Assembly (NCBI GenBank): GCA_900155495.1
Contig: FTLJ01000814.1
Span: 18,510-82,509 of the forward strand
Direction: 5' to 3'
DNA length: 64,000 bases
Origin: Porogramme epimiltina
Taxonomy: Eukaryota; Basidiomycota; Agaricomycetes; Polyporales; Polyporaceae
Below are positions 23,843-34,031 of the stretch, piece after piece (the first letter of the stretch is position 1; the number at the start of each line of letters is the position of its first letter). A model generated the notes under the pieces. The model had not been told where the DNA came from. It saw only the letters and a list, made by a program, of their open reading frames with translations, and made no database searches. A program made the translations under genes and the position numbers.

Positions 23843-25369
23843 ATGACACAAGACTACCTCCTCGCCCGCCTCCTCTCCAACAACGCCCAGTGGTCTGAAG
23901 ATGTCAACGCCGCAGACTCTGAGTTCTTCAACATCTCCGCCCAGGGCCAGTCCCCCAAGGTGAGCCCCCGCTTCCCGCTTCCCGCCCTTTTCTCGCCACA
24001 CCCGACGCAGTCGGCCCCTCCCCGCCCGCTCCTCTCGCCCTCCCGTTTCTACCGCCCGCTATATGCGTCTCGTACGGGGCGCGCCGGTGCCCCTCGAGAT
24101 CCTTCTCCCCCGCAAAAATAAGATCCACGCGGCCTCCTCTTTCGTCACCGTTTGCAAATTGCCCATCCCCAGGGGCACCGTGCGGCTCGACCGTCTGCCC
24201 CATCTATCCGTCCATCCCCGATCCCCAGCTCGAGCCCGCGCCCTGCGACGCTCGGCTAGGGGGTGGTCACGGAATCGGGATGGCCGTCTGTCTTCGGATT
24301 TCGGGCTTGGGCACTTTATCGGGCGCAGATTCGGTCTTCGGCGCCCTCTCTTCGCGCCTCGTGCGCGACAGAACGGCCCCGAAGCACTTAGGCGTGCTGG
24401 GCACACGGCAGTGACGTCCTCGCTTCGCCTCGTCGCGCCCCGCCTCAGTTGGACGGGGGTGCATCGGTACCTGCGCGCGATAACCAGCGCCCCCGTCCCC
24501 CGGGCGCCGCGCATCGTGGTCGGGCCACGTCTAGGCGCGTCCTGCGCAGGCCACGCGCCTCTCGTCCGTGCCCCCCCATCCCGTCCCTCGCTGTTCCGAA
24601 TCGGCCATGCGTCGAGCATTGGAGCGCACCGGCTGACCACCCGCCCCGCTCCTTCTTTGCGTCACAGGTCCTGTGGATCGGCTGCGCGGACTCGCGCGTG
24701 CCCGAAAGCGTCGTGACGGCGTCGAAGCCCGGCGAGATCTTCGTCCACCGCAACATCGCCAAGTGAGTGCTTCTCCCCCCCTCAATTCACTTCCTGGAGC
24801 GGATGCCGACCGATTTCCGCTCCGTGCTTCTTCCTTCCTGCCCGCCCTCGCAACCTTCGTCGGCTACTCAAACTCTCCGCACGCCTTCGCCCGGACACGA
24901 ACCCGAACCCGAACCCAAACCCGAAATCCCGACCCGCAGTCAGTTCCACCCCAACGACGACAGCGTGCTCTCCGTGCTCACGTACGCCGTGGAGCACGTC
25001 GGCGTGGAGCACGTCGTCATCGTCGGCCACACGAACTGCGGCGGCGCAGCCGCGTGCCGCGACGCCGCCTCTGCCTCCGCCGCCGCCTCCGAGGACCACG
25101 AGCACGGGCACGGGCACGCAGCGGACTCGCCGCTCAAGCGCTGGCTGGGGCCGCTCACGGACCTCGCGCGCGCGCTCCCCGAGGTGGACCTGACGGTGCT
25201 CGCGGAGGAGAACGTGAAGATGGGCGTGAACAACCTCGCGGCGTGCGATATTATCAAGCGCGCGTGGGCCGCGGGGAAGGACGTCAAGGTGCACGGGTGG
25301 CTGTACGAGCTCGAGTCGGGCCGCCTGCGGGATTTGAACGTGTCCGTCGACAAGCGCGGGACGTGGTGA
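23843..25369 (+). CDS. Beta-class carbonic anhydrase, 213 aa
   Basis: Exons 23843..23959, 24668..24762, 24940..25369. It catalyses reversible hydration of CO2 to bicarbonate with a zinc ion. The core motifs are present in order: [13 protein letters not shown] (Cys zinc ligand with the Asp-Arg dyad), [11 protein letters not shown], and [12 protein letters not shown] (His and Cys zinc ligands). The N-terminus [17 protein letters not shown] has no clear targeting signal, so a cytosolic enzyme is likely. The loop between HTNCGG and LKRWLGPL contains an Ala/His-rich insert ([11 protein letters not shown]) not typical of the family. The ending [16 protein letters not shown] is the family's conserved C-terminus. 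Intron 1 is 708 nt, more than ten times the usual size here. Confidence 0.93.
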
Positions 25370-26533
25370 GGCGGAGGAGCTGAGGAGCTGAGGGAGGTGC
25401 GCGCGAGCTTGGATACGCGTTTACGGCGCGGGACGGTTAGGCCGAGACGGGGGGGCGACGCGCGGCGCGCGCGCGGGTCGCCGTGTATGATAGTAGAGAG
25501 CGGGGCGCGGCGTTGGACGCCGTGAATTCCGAGAGCAAGCGATATCCCTTTAACGTATATTGTGCATTATGCCGTGGTGGTGATGGAGGAACGGGGCGCG
25601 ATCGCGCGAAGCGGGCCCTGTGGACCCTTGTGGACCACCCCCGCTCATTAAGGGCGTGACGGCCTCCAGGGGCGGGGGGTACGCGCCGGTGATTGATTAG
25701 CTCGCGGGGTACGGCAGCGCGGGCTGGCGGGGTGGGTTCTAGGCTCGTCGAAACGCTCGATGGTATGTGCTTTCTGGGGAGGGGAGGTTCGGTGCGGCGG
25801 GAAGGGAGGGAAGGTCACGCGTTGATGGAGGCGATTTGAGGGTACGGACGGGTACGGACCACTGGAGTGCACGCGGAGCCCGCTTCCCTCGGCCCACAGA
25901 GGTCGTCTGACGCGTGGTTCCCTGTCATTGCGGCGGTCTGTGGATAGGTGGAGTGGATTGGAAATAATGGACGTTCTGCGCCTGGAGGAGACTCTGAAAG
26001 GGTGTTTAAGGCGTCCGATAGTGAAATTTCGATCTCCGATATGGCTGTCTATGCTGGATTGCCTACGAGACGCGCGCGTCGCTCCTGATGGTAGCGTAAC
26101 GTTAAGTTGCTTTCAGTCCAACAGAGGCGTTGAGGCTGCGGTAGTGTCGAGCTTCCACGAGCCTCGCGCGCCAGCTCGGACGTGGTAATGTACCCGCAGC
26201 ATAAGGCCTGAGGCACCATTCAAGATTCTACCGCAGTGCGAACTCTATTATTGTACATTCTTCGATTGGACAGACGAACGTTAGAACAGAGCTCATGTCC
26301 GTGTTGAAGCTTCCGTCTGCTATCATGGTGACACTGCGGTATAACCCCGAGGTTCTTGGCTATATATTCACACAGTGACGTTAGGGCAACCCCGTAGGTT
26401 TTGGCCACGGGAGACATACCACTAGCCGGGCATATAAGAACAAGGATTGTCGATGGATGGGCTGTCGTCGCTCTCCCATCCTCCGTCCTTGACCCTCCCA
26501 CACTGCCCCTCACGCAGAGCTTTGAACCTCATC
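25370..26533. other. Intergenic, no supported gene
   Basis: About 1.15 kb. CATATAAGAAC at about 26431 is the likely TATA box of GYPLW member C. Confidence 0.5.
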
Positions 26534-28176
26534 ATGAAAGCCATTATTCCGGGAAGCAGTGGCATGCCCCTCAAGGTAGTTGAGCCATGGGACATCTACG
26601 TCGAACAGCTGTATCCTCAGGGGCACGGATACCCATTGTGGCAGCCCGACTTCGATCGCGCTGAGGTGAAGATTGGTGACGTTGGCTGGATGGAGCAGGG
26701 TGGCTTCTTCCAACTCTTCCACGCCATGGATGATGGGCCCTGGCGTGAGAGGCAGATAAGGGATGCTGTCCCTGACAACTTCGAGCCGTTTGATGCGGAA
26801 AACCTCATCACTTTGGGACCGAAGCAGCAAATAATGCAAAGATGCCTCTTGGGTCATTCCATGACAGAGCCCCCGAGCTCATCAGGCATTGATTCCATTG
26901 CAAGGTGCGTACCGAAGTGCTCGCTACAGTGTGTATCTTTGATGACGTCGAGGCTTAATGGGACAATCCATACGCTTCGAATCTTTTGTCTCGATAGCAC
27001 GCCTGTTCTCACATCCGCGGGGGCACAATTCAACTTCCTATCCAATTCAAATCAAGGCGCCGTTCTAATCAACAGTCCTGCGGCCTACACACGTACTTTG
27101 AAAGCCACGATGCGCATAAAGAAGTACATACTGGCAAACATTCAAAGTTGGGTCGATTTGGCAGATAAATTCAGCCTTGGACTTCAGGACCACGACATCT
27201 ACTTCGTATACGGAACAACAAAAACGAAATCATGGGCAGTCTCAGCTTTCGACGGACGAGTCTATAGGAACAAGTTAGGGGGTGTTCGAGTCAAAGTCGG
27301 ACCCAATGACATCGATGAGCTTAGCTTTCAGATGAATATTTGCGGTATCTCTATCCCGAGTAGAGTTGGCAAAGGGACCTGTAAGTTTGCCAATAGCTCT
27401 CCGATCTCCTACACCCACTCATCCGGGACAACAACTTTATTGCTGACGCAATCTGCCTCCATTGAAGATACTAGTACTGGCTCTGGCTCTGGCGGTTCGA
27501 ACTCTCCGGAAGGCAACCAATGCATATTCCTGAACTATATGAAAACGAAGCAGAGGCCACACGTCCCGGGCAAAGAAATTGAAGGTGCGAGGGGCCGCAT
27601 CATCTTACACCACTAAATTGAGACTCACGTGCCTCATATGCAATTAAATGCAGACGCTATGAAGAGGTCTGACCAGAGGGTAAGACATAGCCTTGGTGCT
27701 ACTAACGTTGTATTGCTGTAAGTGGGCTAACCTCCGGTGTTCCTGTAGCCATATGACCCCGTGGACGAGATTCTTGACTACATACTCGAGGTAGGAGGTG
27801 TACTTGTAATTATGCTCCTCGACTCAATGGAGTCTATGATGCTAGTTCTCGGCTGCCGAGAAAGCAATCGCGTCCGATGAGGATGCGACTAGAATCCTCA
27901 ATTGCAAGGTGCGTCAGATCGTTAAGCACCATAGGATCCTTGTCAAATGACGTGCTCAATCTCACGCGACAGGATGGGGAGAACCTTCAATACCACGGGC
28001 TACCGTATATGCTGAGGCAACTCCGACCTTTCATTCATGTCGATCAGGATGGAGGTAGGCTGCTTGATGAGGGATTGCAATAGCATGTTCAGGCGAAAAC
28101 TGATATAGTCAAACAAATAGTCGGGCAGATTACCTCAACGACTACACCACAGGAGCCGGAGGAGGTATATCTTTAA
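26534..28176 (+). CDS. GYPLW-family protein C, 412 aa (uncharacterised)
   Basis: Exons 26534..26904, 26998..27584, 27654..27679, 27749..27790, 27846..27908, 27973..28054, 28109..28176; the sum is 413 codons. Domain 1: EPWDIYVEQLYPQGHGYPLW, VKIGDVGWMEQGGFFQLFH, VPDNFEPFD. Domain 2: GAVLINSPAAYTR, NIQSWVDLADKF, IYFVYGTTKTKSWAVSAFDG. Then QCIFLNYMKTKQR and tail blocks YDPVDEILDYILE, KAIASDEDATRIL, FIHVDQDGG. The start follows a TATA at 26431 and aligns with the paralogs. Intron 1 is 93 nt, a multiple of three with no stop, so unspliced RNA would also be readable. A 26-nt exon (27654..27679) is specific to this member. Function unknown. Confidence 0.75.
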
Positions 28177-28379
28177 CCTGATACGCGATATCCGGTCTGT
28201 TTGGTCCGTTTCGTCCGTGTAGCGTACTTGGCTTACTTCTTCTGATAGCGGAGGCGAGTCGTGCCTGAGTCGTGGTCACTTGGGTAGAAATCAAATGTAT
28301 TGAAGGGATCGAAAGAAGAAACAGCATGCTACAAACGATGATCGGGGAACGGAGGTACGCAGATAGGTGGTCGTATGAG

Positions 28380-29060
28380 CTCAAGGTAGGGAGGTTGCGC
28401 GATCTGGGATTAGTGATTGGCAAGTGGGGGGGGGCCCTAGGATCAGAAGTGTGCTGGAGTCTATCCTGATGCGTGTAAGTGTACGATAGAAGATATTCGT
28501 GCTGTATGTAAGTCTCACCCACCAGTCGGATGAGGGATGAGTGCACATCTGCAAATCGTCGCGCGACGCGGAGATGGGGTTCTTGAAGACCACCGTCATG
28601 CTGGGGTGGTGCACGTTGACGCCCTGCATTTGAGACCAGGTTTATCGAGTAATATTCTTGGTCTGTCCAGATTCCTCATCGAAGGCTTCGACTGTTCCTG
28701 GGTACACCCTGTTCGTGAAATTTGAGCAGTCCTCCGGATACGTTACCTCCTCATACAGCACACCTATGGCGTATAATTCAGCTAGAAATGTCGTACAGAT
28801 CGGCGGAGAGGCCGAGCAGCGACTCACTTTTCCCGCTTAAGCTCTGGATACCTGAGATGTGGGGGTCACTTATGGGACTGCACTGATCAAAACGAGATCC
28901 GTGTGTAGTATAGACGGTTGCCAGGATTGAAGAGAAGAGAGACAAATCGGACCCCAGGATCCGCGGAAACCTTGATTCTAGTCCGCCGAAGAGACCGTAG
29001 GATACAAATACGTCAAAACCTGTGCTGCAGTTATGTCAAGCAACCCCACTCACCACATGT
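28380..29060 (-). pseudogene. Decayed copy of the TAP-like hydrolase
   Basis: Read on the minus strand, pieces match the intact gene at 9075..11489. A block near 28940 matches the end of exon 2 (TCTTCTCTTCAATCCTGG). Next comes the start of exon 3 (TCCAGAGCTTAAGCG), followed directly by the sixth-exon donor region. At 28780..28660 the protein LYEEVTYPEDCSNFTNRVYP matches LYEEVTSPDDWSNFANEVYP of exon 7. At 28629..28540 VHHPSMTVVFKNPISASR matches exon 8. The intron before exon 7 is still recognisable. Everything coding for the nucleophile is missing. It sits in the inverted duplication together with the 29.1-30.1 kb segment. Confidence 0.8.
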
Positions 29061-30090
29061 GCTAGCAGCTTTCCTATATATACATCGCCTTCAGTGTACC
29101 AAACAACTCAACGATGCCCGCGCAGGGTGACGTACTCCTTCAAATGCTGCACCGTCCCCAGTTTCAGGCTCGTGTGGGGCGAAAACGTACCCAAGAAGGG
29201 ATTGCAGCGTAGACGGAGCTGCATCTACAGGGCGAATCGACATGCCTTGGCGTAATTGATTTGCGATCTTGAGCTTGAGGGCGGAGGGAAGCGTGTGTAC
29301 GTGAATTATTCCGGCAGCCGGCTTGGAGGACGACACGGCACGGCGTAAAGGGTATTGCGCCACAGCCTGCCAAACTTTATTGTCAGTGGACACGTATCAC
29401 TTCGTCGATGAACTAGTCTGGGGCACTCACTACATTCCTAACGCGTCATTGTACTCTAACTGCTGGCCACCTTTTAACATACGTCCGCTCACAAAGGGGC
29501 CTAGGAAGAAGCCGTTCAAGCGATTGGGCTTAGCACGCACGATCACAATAGAAGTGTATTAGGGAGGTAGATGTATGTAAAGACGAAGCTCCCTGTGCGA
29601 TGACGCCTCAGCTGTAAAATAGCCCGTCCCTTTGGAAATAACAAGGTGGGTAGCCGAACGAGCGATGTCAACGCCGACCGTCCGAGGACGCTCGTGCTCA
29701 TCTCGCTGCTTAGGTTCTCGTCATCGGCGTTTATGATCGTGGAAGAATCGTCTGAGGACACACCCATCACCCCCACTGCATTATATATGTGGGCGTCTAT
29801 CACTTCTCACGCACGGGCCTGCCACGCACTTACGCCACGCGTCCGCGTCATTGCAACGGCCTGGACCGAGTCACTGCCTCTTCTTTACTGGCCCGTTGTC
29901 CATGAGGCTTGCAAGAGTTGTATGGCATGAAGTGTCGTGCGATTCATGAGCCGACGCACAGCAGGCCCTGAGGGTGTGTATGACGTCATATATCAACGCT
30001 ACCACGTGGCAGCCAACCCGCCACAGCCCTGCGAGAACTTTGAAAGCCTTCCACGTCTACTAATCCGAGTGAAGCAGCCACGCTAAGTCG
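29060..30090 (-). repeat. Right copy of the inverted duplication, with an open frame lost in the left copy
   Basis: Reverse-complement match to about 7860..8990. The minus-strand frame at 29803..29543 repeats the 8226 frame with few changes (SSDDSSTIINADDE, RSALTSLVRLPTLLF). A second minus frame at 29393..29091 (VWQAVAQYPLRRA, then SALKLKIANQLRQGMSIRPV) is open here, while its match at 8610..8850 has stops. I read both as remains of an unidentified gene X that preceded the peptidase. No family recognised. Confidence 0.65.
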
Positions 30091-30518
30091 AGGTCTCAGC
30101 CGATCAATCATAGCATCCATCGTGCAGCTAAATAGATCGGTGGGAACTTAGCCACCTTAAATCGTATTCGAAACCGTAGATGATATACGGCTTTACTGCA
30201 CAGAGGAGTGCGTCAGGTCGAAGCTTTACAAATAGTACAAAACACGACAAGAAAGATTCCGCAAGACGCTAGTTACGACACACATGTAGTCTGTCTGAGT
30301 TATCCGTTTAGTTTATCTCTCCCGTTCGCCGACAGGGATGAGGTATCTTCTTTTCTATGTTTTAGATCATAGTAATGCATTCGGGATCTGGAGTTTAAAT
30401 TCGTTTGTTGTTTGAAGGAGTTGAAGATGTCTGACTGAGTCAGCTGCACTGGTAGCTGTGAGCGAGGGGGCCCGGTTCCGTAGCGCCCAAGATGTGCTGC
30501 TCGCGCGCATGCATGAAC
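30091..30518. other. Intergenic, no supported gene
   Basis: AT-richer spacer between the duplicated segment and the stop of the next zinc-finger gene. Confidence 0.5.
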
Positions 30519-31142
30519 CTACGCCTTTCCGCCGCCCGCAAGCTCACCGAGGATGCGCTGCACGCGGCGCACGAGCGTACCCCACACACCGCATGCTGCG
30601 CTCCCGCTCTCCCAATGTTGCAGCAGCGCGCTCAGCGTGCCGAACGTCTTCCCGCATCCGCCTCTCGCGCCGGCGCACTTGTAGCGCTTCCGGGCGTGCG
30701 CGGGGCTCTCAAGGTGCTGCTCCGCCGCGCGAAGGCTACCAAACGTGCGGTCGCACTGGGAATGCGGGCATTCGTACGCGTGTCCGTTCCACGTCGCCTC
30801 CGGTTGTGGCATCTTCTTCGAGCTCGTCGTGTTCTTGTTCGTGTTCTTGTTGGCCGGGAGGTCGGTGATGATCCTGTTGGGGTCGCGCGCGACGAAAAAC
30901 TTGTCGACGGTGTGCCGCGTCGCGCCCGACACGCACGCCCCCGACTCGAGGTGGATGGCGAGCGCAGCGGGCGAGACGAACGCGCCGGTGCAGCCCTTGC
31001 GGTGGCAGAGGATGCTGCGACCGGCGTGGAGGGCGGAGCGCTCATGTGCGCGGAGGTCGTTCTCGTTGCGGAACTTACGGGCGCAGGGAGAGCACCGGGC
31101 GGCGGCGCCGTTGCTGGAATTGGTCCCGTCGTGGTAGCCCAT
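30519..31142 (-). CDS. C2H2-type zinc-finger protein, short paralog, 207 aa
   Basis: A single minus-strand exon starting MGYHDGTNSSNG. It matches the second exon of the two longer paralogs: CSPCARKFRNENDLRAHERS, CHRKGCTGAFVS..H..C, ATRHTVDKFF..DPNRIITDL, CPHSQCDRTFGS..H..H and CAGARGGCGKTFGT..H..C. The three N-terminal fingers of the paralogs are absent. A Thr/Asn/Lys-rich insert (NKNTNKNTTSSKK) replaces part of the linker. The start follows a TATA box (about 31320..31312, minus strand) by about 170 nt. The reading frame continues open upstream, but the TATA lies inside that extension. Probably nucleic-acid binding. Confidence 0.75.
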   Translation of the reverse strand: MGYHDGTNSSNGAAARCSPCARKFRNENDLRAHERSALHAGRSILCHRKGCTGAFVSPAALAIHLESGACVSGATRHTVDKFFVARDPNRIITDLPANKNTNKNTTSSKKMPQPEATWNGHAYECPHSQCDRTFGSLRAAEQHLESPAHARKRYKCAGARGGCGKTFGTLSALLQHWESGSAACGVWGTLVRRVQRILGELAGGGKA

Positions 31143-31968
31143 ATCGTTACGGGGGGTTGTGAGGTGTTTGAAGAGGTATAAGGTGAAAGAAATGGTTTTA
31201 ATGTGAGATATGAGATAGTGGCAATTGGGGCAGAGGAAGATCTGCGTGTGCTTTGGGGGAGCCTTGCCCGTGGGGGTGGGAGGGGGTTGTGCAGGTCCCT
31301 CCCTGGCCTCCTTATATATGGCGAGGATGACTCGAATTCCCACGACGAAGCTGGAATTCCCGTGCCCCCCGGGAGGTGAACAATGACGAAGATCTGAGTT
31401 CCCTTGACTGCGCATCGACACCCATTGACTGCGCATCGACATCCATTGACCAAAATCACACATATGTTGCAGGGGACCAAAACCCTCTCCCGGCGTATGC
31501 TACAGTTGGCCTGAAAACCCGTCAGTAGCCTGTCCCTTTTCAACGGAAGACGCAGTGAGGAATATCGCACTGGCGGAAGCAGTGAGTTCACTGATCAACG
31601 TTGTTATTGTTCATAAGGACAATTGTAAACGAAGTCAGGCTATGCATGTTCGAATCTGAGGGACAATATAGTGTAATTGTCCGACACTCTAGGAAAAATC
31701 AGACGAGAAGCGGTGCCATTGTCATTGCGTAGTCCACAATCCATAGTCTGCACGTCTGGCAAGATGATCTTCGCGGCTGTGCAGAGATGTTGTAAGAGAG
31801 TCATTGGGTGGACGCCACATCCCTACGAAGGTGTGGCACTATCATACAGCCGTCAATATGAGTAAGAGATTCATGAGATCAGATAGAAGTAGGAGGGGTG
31901 TGAACGGCATTCGAATGTACAAATACAATGAGAGAAGATCGTCCAGCAGGAACACGGGATAGCCCGTA
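31143..31968. other. Promoter of the 31142 gene and gene-free spacer
   Basis: Holds the TATA box CCATATATAAGG (minus strand, about 31320..31311) and two tandem copies of a 21-bp unit, TTGACTGCGCATCGACACCC plus one base, at 31404..31445. The rest shows no supported gene. Confidence 0.5.
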
Positions 31969-32120
31969 CTATAACGTCTGCATAGAAATGTTATGTTGGC
32001 TTTCCATTGGAATTCGACGTGGAGGCGGATAGGCAGCAACCGCACAACGCGCAGCTGCCATAATGCCCAACAAGATGAGAACGAATATACTCGAACCAAG
32101 GATGACTAACGCGAGCGCAC
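31969..32120 (-). other. Possible alternative last exon coding for a membrane segment
   Basis: Directly after the stop codon of the 33115 zinc-finger gene the same frame stays open for 58 codons and encodes a strongly hydrophobic run, ALALVILGSSIFVLILLGIM. A 51-nt GT..AG intron (32171..32121) would remove the stop and join the frame in phase (g + GT), giving a 334-residue protein with a C-terminal membrane anchor. The donor GTGCGG and acceptor GTTATAG are acceptable but unproven. Confidence 0.45.
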
Positions 32121-32145
32121 CTATAACACATGCGCGAACCCCAGA

Positions 32146-33115
32146 TTAAGCCTTGATGAGCTTCCCCGCACCGAGCGCATCGATGGCCTTGTCAACGCGC
32201 TTCTTGAACCGGTGCACACCACACTGCTCGCTCTCCATGTGCTGCACGAACCCGCTCAACGTCTTGAACTCCTCTCCGCACCCGTGCCACACCTTCGGGC
32301 AACGATAGCGCTTGTCCTCGTGGGCAGGGCTCCGGAGGTGCTGGTTGAGCGCGTCGAGCGAGCGGAATGTGCGCGTGCACAGGTAGCACTCGTACGCTGT
32401 TCCGTTCCAAGCCCGCTGTGTCGCCCAAACGCCCGTAACGCAGGAGGGAGAGTTGTACTCGATGAGGCGCGCAGGATCGGTGAGGATGCCGCCGCGGTCG
32501 AGGCGTGCGACAAGCTCGTTGATCATGCGGCGCGTCATGCCGGATGCGCACCCGCCGGACTCGAGGTGGGCAACGAGCGCCGCGCGGGAGACAAACTTGC
32601 GGGTGCAGCGTTTCATAGGACATTGGATGGAACGTCCGCCGTGGAGAGTGGAGCGTTCATGTGTGCGTAGGTTGATATGGTTGTTGAACATCCGTTGGCA
32701 GGAGGCACAGTACACGTCGTCGTGCTCCTCGGCACGGTGTTCGTGAAGTTCGTCAGAGTCGTCAAAGAACTACGTGAACAAATGTGATGCATGAGGGTGT
32801 GCCGCTGATGCAACGCGTAGTTTGGGGTAGTAGAACAAATGGTGGTTGAAAGGGACGTACCTCATCGCATATCCTACACCAGTAGTGGGCGTCGTCGTAG
32901 TGTTCGTGAAGTTCATCAAGGTCGTCAAAATGCTCCTCACAGGTTCCACAGTAGTTATGGCGACGACTTTGGGTGTAATGCTGGATAAGAGACGATGCTG
33001 AAGTGAAGTCTTTGTTGCAAGAGTAGCAGATGTGATGCATATTGGAATCATCTCGATGTTGTTCGCGAGCTTTCACAGACTTGAACCAGCGGCTGCAGCG
33101 TTCGCAGTAGGACAT
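32146..33115 (-). CDS. C2H2-type multi-zinc-finger protein, 292 aa
   Basis: Minus strand; exons 33115..32861 and 32769..32146. Fingers: CERCSRWF..H..H, CYSCNKDF..H..H, CGTCEEHFDDLDELHEHYDD, CRICDE at the intron, then CASCQRMF..H..H, CPMKRCTRKF..H..C, CYLCTRTF..H..H and CPKVWHGCGEEF..H..C. The linker MTRRMINELVARLDRGGILT is shared with the 11859 paralog, and exon 1 is 255 nt in both. About 60% identity by eye over the whole length indicates a recent duplicate. Likely a nucleic-acid-binding protein; target unknown. A possible alternative end with a membrane segment is listed at 31969..32120. The promoter has three copies of a 13-bp element (33165..33246). Confidence 0.85.
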
Positions 33116-33164
33116 GTTGATAATGAGCACGAGTGGAGCCACAACAGAGGGGGAATGGGGGCGT

Positions 33165-33246
33165 TGCGGTAGGAAGCGGAACGGGAATTAGCGTGCTGCG
33201 GTAGGAAGCAGCACGGCACGGGAGTGGGTGTGCTGCGGTAGGAAGC
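33165..33246. promoter_or_regulatory. Three spaced copies of TGCGGTAGGAAGC
   Basis: Exact copies at 33165, 33197 and 33234, 32 and 37 nt apart, 50-130 nt upstream of the minus-strand start at 33115. Spacing and position suggest a regulatory site or an array derived from tandem duplication. Confidence 0.55.
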
Positions 33247-34031
33247 AACGGTTGGTCGCACGTATGAAAGAAGACACGTGACATTCACCGGCTACCGTGG
33301 TTCTCGTCTCGGCGCGTTGTACCCTCGGGAGAGCTTGATAAGATGTTCGCGACCGTCGTACCTGTGATATGAGTCTTCCCAGATCACAACGAGCATAACA
33401 TGGCAGGCGCTGCGACCTTGATGGGCGGAATAGTGTTTGTGTGTTCACTTCAGTGCGTTTGGAGCGGTCGCATAGGAGGTAGTGGCGAGCGGCGAACTTG
33501 TGCAGGAGCGCGCTCAAAATGGATCATATTGCACTAGAAAATACATGCGGATGTATTAGACGATATAAGAGCATAAGAATCACAAGAATTAAACGCCGGT
33601 AGAAGACGAGTCGACGCACCTTCGAAGACATGACCTGCACCAATTGTGGGCTTCAAGTCAGTATTCGTGCAGGGAATCATGCACATGCCACAGATATACA
33701 GCTGTACTTCGCTATGGGGCTAAGCCGAATGACATTACCGGCGTACTCCGGCCTCGGCGAGGTGGGAGGAGAGAAAGCTGGAGGCGCTGACATTTGGCGC
33801 CGTCTCCGTCATTGTGTGGTCGTATTTATGTCTTACGTCAGAGGAACTCCGTAAGGCAAGCCTGACTTTTTGAGCTCGCTCCCGATGAACTCGAGCTCGA
33901 TGTGTCCCCTCCTCACCCTTGCTCTTGCCTTAAACTCCCCAGCAGCGCGTTATTGCCCCCGTGGCTCTGTCCCCTGGTCGACACCCCTCGCACGCATACA
34001 TTCGACTCACCCACGCTGCCCTTCCCCTCCC
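33247..34031. other. Divergent intergenic region, no supported gene
   Basis: Lies between the divergent zinc-finger and NTPase-nuclease genes. Short frames only. Confidence 0.5.

Noticed and set aside
33165..33246. CRISPR-like spaced repeats
   Set aside because: Only three 13-bp copies in a eukaryotic promoter; no array and no cas genes. Treated as a promoter repeat.
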